DNA from: WTJX01 sp045106295
GTDB lineage: Bacteria; Bacteroidota; Bacteroidia; Cytophagales; JAAEPT01
DNA length: 32,945 nucleotides
Assembly: GCA_045106295.1 (NCBI GenBank)
Contig: JBGCEI010000005.1
Location: forward strand, 1 to 32,945
Direction of reading: 5' to 3'
A model generated the notes under the pieces. The model was not told the DNA's origin. It saw only the letters and a program-made list of their open reading frames with translations, and ran no database searches. This document shows, in pieces, positions 1-5,953 of this stretch (positions within the stretch are counted from its first letter, which is position 1; every line of letters begins with the position of its first letter). The position numbers were made by a program, and so were the translations under genes.

Positions 1-227
1 CTTTAGCACTTAGCCTCTAGCTTTTTTAAAATTAGTATTAGGTAACTAGTATCAGGTATCAAGAATTTAATCTTTGGTATTTACCTTAATTCAAATAATT
101 AAACCTGCTTAAAATTCCTAAATAGTAAAAATAGGCATTCATATCATCAAACCCCAAACTCCAAACCTTAAATTCCAAATTCTAGACTATAAAAATTCTA
201 AATTCTAGTGTCTAAAGTCTTAAAATA
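1..227. repeat. Intergenic phrase-like AT-rich repeat cluster
   Basis: This gap downstream of the DUF1684 gene is built of short, imperfectly repeated words. Read on the minus strand the order is: TAGAC/TTTAGAC-type words with GAATTTAGAATTT, then GAATTTGGAATTT and GGTTTGGAGTTTGG words, then TTGATACCTGATACTAG with CCTAATACTAATTT, and last GCTAGAGGCTAAGTGCTAAA (bases 25 to 1). The same word families recur at 877-913, 18960-19036, 22676-22866 and 32145-32290. No open frame of interest was seen. The period is irregular, so this is neither a CRISPR array nor a simple tandem repeat. The function is unknown. Confidence 0.6.
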
Positions 228-827
228 TCAATGATATTGCTCTCCTGCTCGTACCTCTATGTTTAAAAAATTTTCTCTTGGAGGGATAGGACAACTGTAG
301 CTGCTATTGTAGGCGCAGTAGGGATTTTTAGCTTCATTGAAATCTAATGTTACTTTATTCAGGCTATTGAAATCAATAGCTAAGTAACGGCCTGAAGGAT
401 AAGTAGTTTTCCCAGATGTAATGTCTGAAAAAGGAAGAAAATAATCGTTTTTATCTTCTGAGTTTTGAAGTAAGGTAAGTTGGAAAGGCTGTTTTCCAAT
501 TGAAAATTTGAGTAAAGCGTATTTTATGTAAGTCTTTTGTTCTCCCGTATTAGTAAATAACTCTAACGATTCACTAGTTGATAAAGGAACAACATCTGCG
601 GTAATTAGAAAATTGATGTTAGGTTCAAAATAGTTGATAGGAGAAAAGCTGTTTTTATTTTCTACAGGAGAGCTGCTACTATTAACTAAAAAGAGATTGT
701 ATGCCTTCCAGTAAGCAGCTATTTTTTCTCTGTGAATACCTTGTTGTGAAGAACCACTAAATACATAAATCGAAATAATGGATAGCGCACCAGCGATAAT
801 AAGAAGGGTGAATTTGGGTAGTTTCAT
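228..827 (-). CDS. DUF1684 family protein, membrane-anchored or exported
   Basis: A 199-residue protein of the DUF1684 family, whose biochemical role I do not know. The family signature is at the C-terminus: a GRYL motif near residue 146, then an LDFN...NPYCAYN segment and the SCPIPPRENFL stretch ending in RAGE (about 165-196). The N-terminus has a hydrophobic helix (about residues 7-24) after two lysines, so the protein is probably anchored to the inner membrane or exported. The ATG start precedes this signal directly. It is a single gene with repeat clusters on both sides (1-227 and 877-913), and I found no clear promoter. The family call is firm; the function is unknown. Confidence 0.8.
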   Translation of the reverse strand: MKLPKFTLLIIAGALSIISIYVFSGSSQQGIHREKIAAYWKAYNLFLVNSSSSPVENKNSFSPINYFEPNINFLITADVVPLSTSESLELFTNTGEQKTYIKYALLKFSIGKQPFQLTLLQNSEDKNDYFLPFSDITSGKTTYPSGRYLAIDFNSLNKVTLDFNEAKNPYCAYNSSYSCPIPPRENFLNIEVRAGEQYH

Positions 828-876
828 GTATTTTTAATAATCCTTTAGCTTTTTTTAATTATAGCTGTGTACCTGC

Positions 877-913
877 CTAGGCTAAGAGCTAGCGGCTAAA
901 TGCTAGAAGCTGA
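877..913. repeat. GCTA-word repeat, inverted copy of the one at 1-25
   Basis: The plus strand here reads GCTAGCGGCTAAATGCTAGA (889-908), nearly the same as the minus strand of bases 25 to 1, GCTAGAGGCTAAGTGCTAAA. The two copies therefore form a long-range inverted pair around the DUF1684 gene. The block is internally repetitive, with GCTAA/GCTAG recurring every 6-9 bases. Confidence 0.55.
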
Positions 914-924
914 TGATTGTTTTA

Positions 925-1623
925 TTAAATCATATTCTCATCAGAGAAACTAAGATAATCATTACCAGCAAAGATTACATGATCCAAGAGTTTAATGTCT
1001 AGTAATTTACAGGATTTTGTTATCTTTTGAGTGATGTTTTTATCTTCGTCACTTGCTACTAAATTGCCAGAAGGGTGGTTGTGAGTCAGTACAATCCCTG
1101 ATGCATTATGTTCAAGCGCATGTTTGAAGATTATTTTTTGGTCCACAACAGTTCCTGCAATGCCTCCCATACTAATTTGTATGGTTTTAATAACAAAGTT
1201 AGCTCTATTGACTAATGCAATCCAGCACTCTTCGTGTGCTAAGTCTTGATAGGTAGAAGACAGAAGATCGTAGACATCTTCGGAACTTATGATTTTAGGT
1301 TTTGTAACGGGTTCGGATTCTTTTCGTCTCCTGCCTAACTCTAAGGCACTTACTATCGTTAATGCTTTGGCTTCACCAATACCTTTGTGAACTTGTAATT
1401 CTTTAATTGTTTGTTTTCCTAGCTCATTTAAATCATTGTCAACATGCTTTAAAATGAGTTTAGAAAGGTCTACTGCATTCATTTCGGTATTACCAGAACC
1501 TATCAAAATAGCAATTAATTCGGCATTGCTTAGTGAAGGGAGTCCTTTATGAAGTAGTTTTTCTCTAGGTCTGTCGTCTTCTGCAAGACTAAGAATAGAG
1601 AGCTCGTTTTTTGGTTGGTCCAT
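925..1623 (-). CDS. radC: RadC family JAB/MPN-domain protein
   Basis: A 232-residue RadC-type protein of full family length. A helix-hairpin-helix region (around HKGIGEAKA, residues 79-87) is followed by a JAB/MPN metalloprotease-like domain with the conserved Glu in EECWIALVN (about 130) and the metal-binding HNHPSG motif followed by SDED (about 181-193). The biochemical role of RadC is unsettled; the old link to DNA repair is weak, and some family members affect competence or recombination. The ATG start lies just after the rpsT terminator hairpin, so expression may depend on read-through or on a promoter I did not find. The family call is firm and the function tentative. Confidence 0.9.
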   Translation of the reverse strand: MDQPKNELSILSLAEDDRPREKLLHKGLPSLSNAELIAILIGSGNTEMNAVDLSKLILKHVDNDLNELGKQTIKELQVHKGIGEAKALTIVSALELGRRRKESEPVTKPKIISSEDVYDLLSSTYQDLAHEECWIALVNRANFVIKTIQISMGGIAGTVVDQKIIFKHALEHNASGIVLTHNHPSGNLVASDEDKNITQKITKSCKLLDIKLLDHVIFAGNDYLSFSDENMI

Positions 1624-1629
1624 AAATAG

Positions 1630-1661
1630 AAAAAGTCTTATGCTAAGGTAAGCATAAGACT
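1630..1661 (-). terminator. Rho-independent terminator of rpsT
   Basis: A perfect 11-bp stem (1634-1644 with 1651-1661) closes a 6-base loop. On the minus strand a run of five T follows (1634-1630). It lies 33 bases after the rpsT stop and ends just before the radC start. On the plus strand a T-run at 1664-1670 follows too, so it could act in both directions. Confidence 0.8.
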
Positions 1662-1694
1662 CATTTTTTTCTTACAAAAGAAAAAAGTAGGTTA

Positions 1695-1946
1695 CTAAAG
1701 AGCGTTAACTAACTTAGTTAATTTCGCTTTCTTGTTAGCAGCATTACTTTTATGTATGATTCTGTTTTTTGCTAATTTATCAATCATACTAGAAACTTGC
1801 TTCAATAACTCTTGAGCTTCTTTCTTATCAGTAGTACCTTCTAAACGCTTTACAAACGTTCTAGCTGTTTTATGCTGGTATCTGTTTCTAAGCCTTTTTG
1901 CTTCGTCTGATCTAATTTTTTTTATTGCCGACTTGTGATTCGCCAT
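1695..1946 (-). CDS. rpsT: 30S ribosomal protein S20
   Basis: An 83-residue, lysine- and arginine-rich S20 protein of normal bacterial length. The start MANHKSAIKKIRSDEAKRLR and the C-terminal IHKSNAANKKAKL segment are the family hallmarks. S20 binds 16S rRNA early in assembly of the small subunit. It is a single-gene unit: a strong Bacteroidota promoter lies just upstream (1972-2002) and a rho-independent hairpin just downstream (1630-1661). The untranslated leader would be only about 20 bases, leaving little room for the S20 leader autoregulation known in E. coli. Confidence 0.97.
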   Translation of the reverse strand: MANHKSAIKKIRSDEAKRLRNRYQHKTARTFVKRLEGTTDKKEAQELLKQVSSMIDKLAKNRIIHKSNAANKKAKLTKLVNAL

Positions 1947-1971
1947 TTCTATTTACTTTATTTTAGGAATG

Positions 1972-2002
1972 CAAAATTAAGGATATTATTTTTAATTACA
2001 AA
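1972..2002 (-). promoter_or_regulatory. Bacteroidota-type promoter of rpsT
   Basis: On the minus strand, TTTG (2002-1999), a 19-base spacer and TAATTTTG (1979-1972) match the Bacteroidota consensus TTTG / TAnnTTTG exactly. The predicted transcription start falls about 20 bases upstream of the rpsT ATG. Confidence 0.75.
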
Positions 2003-2257
2003 GAAGATGCTATTGATATTTGTGAAGTAAAGGAGCTGATTATAAGGTTATGTTTTGACGTACGGGTTTTTCGGGTTTGGCTGTGAGCAATTAGTGCTAG
2101 TTCGAATTAAAAATAAGTCGATTTTAATTCTATCTTTGTTAAAAAGATAAATTACACAGAACATTCATCAGCTACTCCCATTTAAGTTTTGACATACAAA
2201 AGCTGTTAAAAAAACTAATTGCGAGAACCTAAAGGTTAATGGCTTATTTCTAACTCC
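2003..2257. other. Gene-free region between rpsT and ppk2
   Basis: The whole gap between the two divergent genes (1947-2257) is 311 bases. Apart from the rpsT promoter and the candidate ppk2 promoter with its inverted repeat (2104-2138), I see no gene. Around 2058-2085 there is a slightly GC-richer stretch with the word CGGGTTT repeated, which I cannot assign. Confidence 0.5.
2104..2138 (+). promoter_or_regulatory. Candidate ppk2 promoter with adjacent inverted repeat
   Basis: TATCTTTG at 2131-2138 fits the TAnnTTTG -7 box. No TTTG is found at the expected -33 distance. Instead, a perfect 9-bp inverted repeat, GAATTAAAA / TTTTAATTC (2104-2112 and 2122-2130, 9-base loop), abuts the -7 box and covers the -33 region. 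That layout would suit a regulator binding site. The leader to the ppk2 start would be about 110 bases. Confidence 0.4.
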
Positions 2258-3001
2258 ATGAAAGTAAACTTACTCTCTTACCCAACCACTGCTCCTGATA
2301 ATTTTAGTAAAAAAGAAGGGAAGGAGTTATTGAAAACTAATTCTAAAGCCATTGCCGAGCGTCAAAACCTTTTGATGGCAGACGGTTCTAAATCTTTGTT
2401 AGTCGTTATCCAAGGAATGGATGCTTCTGGGAAAGATAGTGCTGTAAAAGCTGTGTTTAAACGTATTTCTCCATCAGGCATACAAGTGAAGTCATTTAAG
2501 AAGCCTACTGATGAAGAATTTGCTCATGATTTTTTATGGAGAGTGCACCAACATGTTCCTGCAAAAGGAATGATTCAGGTTTTCAATAGATCACATTATG
2601 AAGATGTATTGATTCAGCGAGTGCATAAATGGATTTCTGAAGACGTAGTAGCGAAACGCTTTAATCATATCAATAATTTTGAACAATTATTAGTAGAGAC
2701 AGGTACAGAGGTGGTGAAGTTTTTCTTACACACAGATAAAGCCAAACAGCTTATAGAACTAAACGAACGTAAGACGGATCCTACCAAACATTGGAAGCAC
2801 AATAGCAACGATTACAAGGAAAGAAAGCATTGGAATAAATACATGAAAGCGTATGAGTCAGTTTTTGAAAACTGTTCTAAATCAGCTCCATGGCACATCA
2901 TTCCTTCCGATGAAAATTGGTACAAAGAGTATTTGATGTCTACAATTGTTAAAGCTAAACTCGAAGAAATGGACTTGGCTTACCCACCGTTGAAGAAATA
3001 A
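2258..3001 (+). CDS. ppk2: PPK2 family polyphosphate:nucleotide phosphotransferase
   Basis: A 247-residue cytoplasmic kinase of the PPK2 family, which transfers phosphate between inorganic polyphosphate and nucleotides. The Walker A-like GMDASGKDSA is at residues 53-62 and the lid/catalytic motif FNRSHYEDVL at 109-118. The YEDVL form, as I recall, is typical of the class III branch that acts on AMP as well as ADP; class I and II enzymes usually carry a different form here. Length is usual for single-domain PPK2. It is a single gene with a candidate regulated promoter upstream. Decayed toxin-antitoxin and IS sequences follow it, with no clear terminator. The family is certain; the substrate class is inferred. 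Confidence 0.9.
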   Translation: MKVNLLSYPTTAPDNFSKKEGKELLKTNSKAIAERQNLLMADGSKSLLVVIQGMDASGKDSAVKAVFKRISPSGIQVKSFKKPTDEEFAHDFLWRVHQHVPAKGMIQVFNRSHYEDVLIQRVHKWISEDVVAKRFNHINNFEQLLVETGTEVVKFFLHTDKAKQLIELNERKTDPTKHWKHNSNDYKERKHWNKYMKAYESVFENCSKSAPWHIIPSDENWYKEYLMSTIVKAKLEEMDLAYPPLKK

Positions 3002-3100
3002 TAAATCTTTTCGCGCCATTCTACGAAAGTGGAAAAAGGATGCCGAATGAAACTAAAGTATGGTGAAAATATGTTGAATTAGTGGTGCTAAAACTTCTTT

Positions 3101-3256
3101 ATGGATATTTACAAACTAACGTTAATGCATGTGAGTATCCCTTCATTATTAAATAAAGTAAACTACAATAAAAGACTTCAGCAGGCAGAAAAACAGATTT
3201 TGAAAGGAAACATTATTAGTCAAGAAGGCTTAGAGAACGAAGTTGAAAACTGGTAA
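3101..3256 (+). pseudogene. Remnant of a toxin-antitoxin antitoxin gene
   Basis: A 51-codon frame starts at ATG 3101. Its second half, RLQQAEKQILKGNIISQEGL followed by ENEVENW, matches the C-terminal pattern of small Bacteroidota antitoxins as I remember them: a charged helix, then G-x-(I/F)-(I/S)-x-E-x-L-x-x-E-(I/V)-x-x-W. The usual antitoxin is about 75 residues, so the middle or N-terminal part seems deleted or shifted. Its TAA overlaps the ATG of the next fragment by one base (TAATG), the coupling typical of these operons. The assignment is by remembered pattern only. Confidence 0.45.
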
Positions 3257-3342
3257 TGAATGATTTTCAAATTATCTGGACAGAGCAAGTAAAACCAGCA
3301 CTCTAAAGTATTATTGAATTGAAAGCATGGTGGGGTATCTAA
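3256..3342 (+). pseudogene. Broken ParE/RelE-type toxin gene fragment
   Basis: Starting at ATG 3256 the frame reads MNDFQIIWTEQVKPAL, then TAA (3304-3306), then SIIELKAWWGI and a second stop. The opening resembles ParE-type toxins, in which a beta strand ending in W(T/S)xxA precedes a helix. Changing the first TAA to AAA would restore LKSIIELKAWW, so this looks like a nonsense mutation followed by truncation. A complete toxin has about 95-100 residues; fewer than 30 codons remain. Confidence 0.45.
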
Positions 3343-3349
3343 TAAAGTC

Positions 3350-3533
3350 CTAAATTACTTCATTAATTGATTCCCAGTCTAATAGTGTATTTATCTGTGT
3401 GAGAAAAGTCTTTTTGATCTTTCTCTTGCGTAGATCAGACATATTATCTGCTAAGGTGAGGATTATTTATTTTTGCATAATTGAAAACAACCAATATTCA
3501 GCTATTTTACAATAGCTCCCTGCAACGGTCTTT
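3350..3533 (-). mobile_element. 5' remnant of an IS5-like insertion sequence
   Basis: On the minus strand an ATG at 3442 opens a 30-codon frame, MSDLRKRKIKKTFLTQINTL followed by LDWESINEVI and a stop (3352-3350). This resembles the extreme N-terminus of IS5-family transposases (KxTFLxQIDxLIDWxxI). About 75 bases further upstream, AGACCGTTGCAGGG (3531-3518 on the minus strand) looks like an IS terminal repeat of the GAGACC-TTGCA type, and a small hairpin lies at 3500-3517. Everything 3' of codon 30 is missing, and the break meets the toxin fragment. The remainder of the gap, 3002-3100 and 3534-3564, shows no recognisable gene. Confidence 0.45.
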
Positions 3534-3564
3534 AAAAGTCTTACAGCCTAAGAAAAATCTGATG

Positions 3565-4782
3565 TTACTTTTTGTTTAAAATGGTGTGCCCCATTTTATC
3601 TCGTTTCGTTTTTAGATATTCTTCGTTATGAGGGTTTGGAGTTATTTCAATTGGAATTGTTTCCACAATTTCTAAACCGTAACCCGTTAATCCAGTTCTC
3701 TTTTTAGGGTTGTTAGAAATCAATCGTATTTTTGATAATCCCAATTCACGTAATATTTGGGCGCCAATACCATAGTCTCGTTGATCCATAGAAAAACCTA
3801 ATGCTAGGTTAGCTTCTACAGTATCCATGCCTTCTTCTTGTAACTTGTATGCTTTTAATTTATTCAACAAACCAATGCCTCTTCCTTCTTGATTCATATA
3901 GAGCACTACTCCTGTTCCTTCTTTTTCAACCATTTTCAGAGCATGATGAAGCTGTGGTCCACAATCACAACGGAAAGAAGCAAAAATATCACCTGTGATA
4001 CATGATGAGTGTACTCGTGTCAATACAGCTTCGTTTTTTCTCCATTTTCCTTTTGTTAAGGCAATGTGTGTTTCTCCTGTGGCTATTTGTGTGAATGCAG
4101 TGAGTTTGAAATCACCCCATTTAGTAGGCATATTCACCTCTATTTCTTTTTTAATAGAAGATTCGTGATCTAACCGGTAAGCAATTAAATCTTTAATAGC
4201 GACAAGTTTTAAATTGAACTTATCAGCTATTTTCCGTAGTTCAGGGAGTCTAGCCATAGAACCATCATCACTTAGTATTTCTACTAATACACCAGCAGGT
4301 TTTAGTCCTGCTAATCGTGCTAAGTCTACTGCCGCTTCTGTATGTCCTGTTCTTCTTAATACACCACCTCCTTTTGCTTTCAAAGGGAAAATATGTCCTG
4401 GTTTCGCTAAATCGTTCTTTTTTGTAGCTGGATCTACTAATGCTTTAATTGTTTTAGCTCTGTCACTGGCAGAAATACCTGTGGTACATCCTTGACCTAT
4501 TAAATCTACTGATACGGTGAAAGGAGTGCTGTGTAAAGCAGTGTTTTTCCCAACCATTAGGTCTAAGTTTAAGTCTTTACATCGTTCTTCAGTGATAGAA
4601 GCACAAATTAGCCCTCTGGCTTCTTTTGTCATGAAGTTTACGATCTCAGGAGTGATCCATTCAGCGGCACATATTAGATCACCTTCATTTTCTCGATCTT
4701 CATCATCTACTACAATCACTACCTCTCCATTTTTTATGGCTTCGATAGCTTCTTCAATTTTGTCTAGTTTAATATCGTTCAT
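3565..4782 (-). CDS. ribBA: Bifunctional DHBP synthase / GTP cyclohydrolase II
   Basis: A 405-residue fused enzyme feeding riboflavin synthesis. The N-terminal half makes 3,4-dihydroxy-2-butanone 4-phosphate from ribulose 5-phosphate; the C-terminal half opens GTP. RibB shows the acidic metal loop DDEDRENEGDL (26-36) and HTEAAVDL (147-154). RibA shows the zinc ligands Cys261, Cys272 and Cys274 (RCDCG), then NQEGRGIGL (297-305). Both active sites look intact. I chose the ATG at 4782 (MNDIKLDKIE) over a longer frame from 4869, because the longer form overlaps the end of the glycosyltransferase and adds unrelated sequence. Only one base separates it from that upstream stop, so it is the last gene of the operon; no FMN riboswitch precedes it. 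Confidence 0.95.
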   Translation of the reverse strand: MNDIKLDKIEEAIEAIKNGEVVIVVDDEDRENEGDLICAAEWITPEIVNFMTKEARGLICASITEERCKDLNLDLMVGKNTALHSTPFTVSVDLIGQGCTTGISASDRAKTIKALVDPATKKNDLAKPGHIFPLKAKGGGVLRRTGHTEAAVDLARLAGLKPAGVLVEILSDDGSMARLPELRKIADKFNLKLVAIKDLIAYRLDHESSIKKEIEVNMPTKWGDFKLTAFTQIATGETHIALTKGKWRKNEAVLTRVHSSCITGDIFASFRCDCGPQLHHALKMVEKEGTGVVLYMNQEGRGIGLLNKLKAYKLQEEGMDTVEANLALGFSMDQRDYGIGAQILRELGLSKIRLISNNPKKRTGLTGYGLEIVETIPIEITPNPHNEEYLKTKRDKMGHTILNKK

Positions 4783-4783
4783 A

Positions 4784-5953
4784 TTACTGAAGTCTTTTTG
4801 TAGGTTCCCAAATACCGTTGTTTTTCTTTTGAAATACAAAGTTCCACAAACCAATGAATAATGCACCATTCATCACTAAAAAATGTGTGATAAAACGTAA
4901 ACCAAAAAAATGAATATTTAGTTTACGAAAAGCCAATTCAATTAAAGCTAAGCTGTAGAGAAATAGTTGTCCTATCAGTAAAAAAAAATAAAAATTATTG
5001 TTCTTTACTAGGTAGAGGTTACTTAATAAAATAGTAATCAGAAAGAGAGGACCTAACCAACGCAGTACTTTATGAGACCAAAAGCTAAACGCTAAGCCTT
5101 TTCGTTTCGATATGAGTAGTTTTCTGAACCGAATGAGGTTTTGAAAATTCCCTGTTGCTATTCTCTTTTTTCTCTTAAACTCCTCAAAAGACTTATTGCT
5201 GACATCTTCATGTACTAAGGCATCCAATGTTAGAATAGCATCTTGTCCTTGTTCAAGAACAGACATGCTTACATAAAAATCGTCTACAATTACATTATTT
5301 GGAGGATACGGAAATAGCTCTTCTCTGATAGCGTAAATTCCGCCAAAAGCTCCTATCATAGTTCCCCATATTATTCCTTCTTTGTATTTTATTTTATTCT
5401 CTAGAGAAGTATATTTTTCTTCTTGAAGAGAGATACCGTCTTTCTTTAAATTATAGTTTATGATATTACCAGCAACTAAACCAATGGAAGGTTTTGAAAA
5501 TGGATTAGTTAAATTCTGAATAGTAGACCTTCTAAATAAGATATTAGAATCAGTGAATAAGAGGATGTCTCCAGTGGATTTGCCTACTAATTTATTGATT
5601 ACGCCTGTTTTTCCTTCTCTTTTTTTAAAATAATAAGGAGAAATAATGTTGTGTTTTTCTGCAAAAGACTGAATTACCTTATTGGTGTTGTCTGTAGATG
5701 CATCTGACCCTATAAGGATTTCTAATTTATCTTTTGGATAATTAGTGTTTAATAAGGAGAGTAGTTTTTTGTGTAGGATTTTATCTTCATTGTAGCAGGC
5801 TAGTATAATAGAAACGGTAGGTGAGTAGTTTACAGAAGGATCAATAACAGGTAAAGAGGTGTTATTTTTCCTTACATAAAGTAAGTAAAAAGGGTATAAT
5901 ATGTAGGTGTGTGTAATAAGAAATACAGCAACCCAAAGTAGAATAGTGATCAC
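4784..5953 (-). CDS. Membrane-bound family 2 glycosyltransferase
   Basis: A 389-residue processive-type GT2 enzyme. An N-terminal membrane helix (about 1-27) is followed by the GT-A domain: LACYNED (51-57), GSDASTDN (82-89), the DxD-like FTDSN (133-137), VDDF (223-226), HED (248-250) and RKKRIATGNFQ (261-271) in place of the usual QxxRW box. Several hydrophobic segments close the protein (about 295-370). This layout resembles the synthases of poly-N-acetylglucosamine, hyaluronan or cellulose, but donor and product cannot be read from the sequence. It starts with GTG, and its first four bases (GTGA) overlap the stop of the propeller gene, so the two are translationally coupled; ribBA follows after one base. 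Confidence 0.88.
   Translation of the reverse strand: MITILLWVAVFLITHTYILYPFYLLYVRKNNTSLPVIDPSVNYSPTVSIILACYNEDKILHKKLLSLLNTNYPKDKLEILIGSDASTDNTNKVIQSFAEKHNIISPYYFKKREGKTGVINKLVGKSTGDILLFTDSNILFRRSTIQNLTNPFSKPSIGLVAGNIINYNLKKDGISLQEEKYTSLENKIKYKEGIIWGTMIGAFGGIYAIREELFPYPPNNVIVDDFYVSMSVLEQGQDAILTLDALVHEDVSNKSFEEFKRKKRIATGNFQNLIRFRKLLISKRKGLAFSFWSHKVLRWLGPLFLITILLSNLYLVKNNNFYFFLLIGQLFLYSLALIELAFRKLNIHFFGLRFITHFLVMNGALFIGLWNFVFQKKNNGIWEPTKRLQ

Noticed and set aside
4214..4861. Two plus-strand open frames opposite ribBA
   Set aside because: They are antisense shadows of a strongly conserved gene and have no family features.
4783..4869. Longer RibBA start
   Set aside because: It overlaps the end of the glycosyltransferase and adds residues with no likeness to RibB; ATG 4782 begins at the conserved region.
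4783..4870. FMN riboswitch before ribBA
   Set aside because: Only one base separates ribBA from the upstream gene, and no conserved RFN-element sequence was seen.
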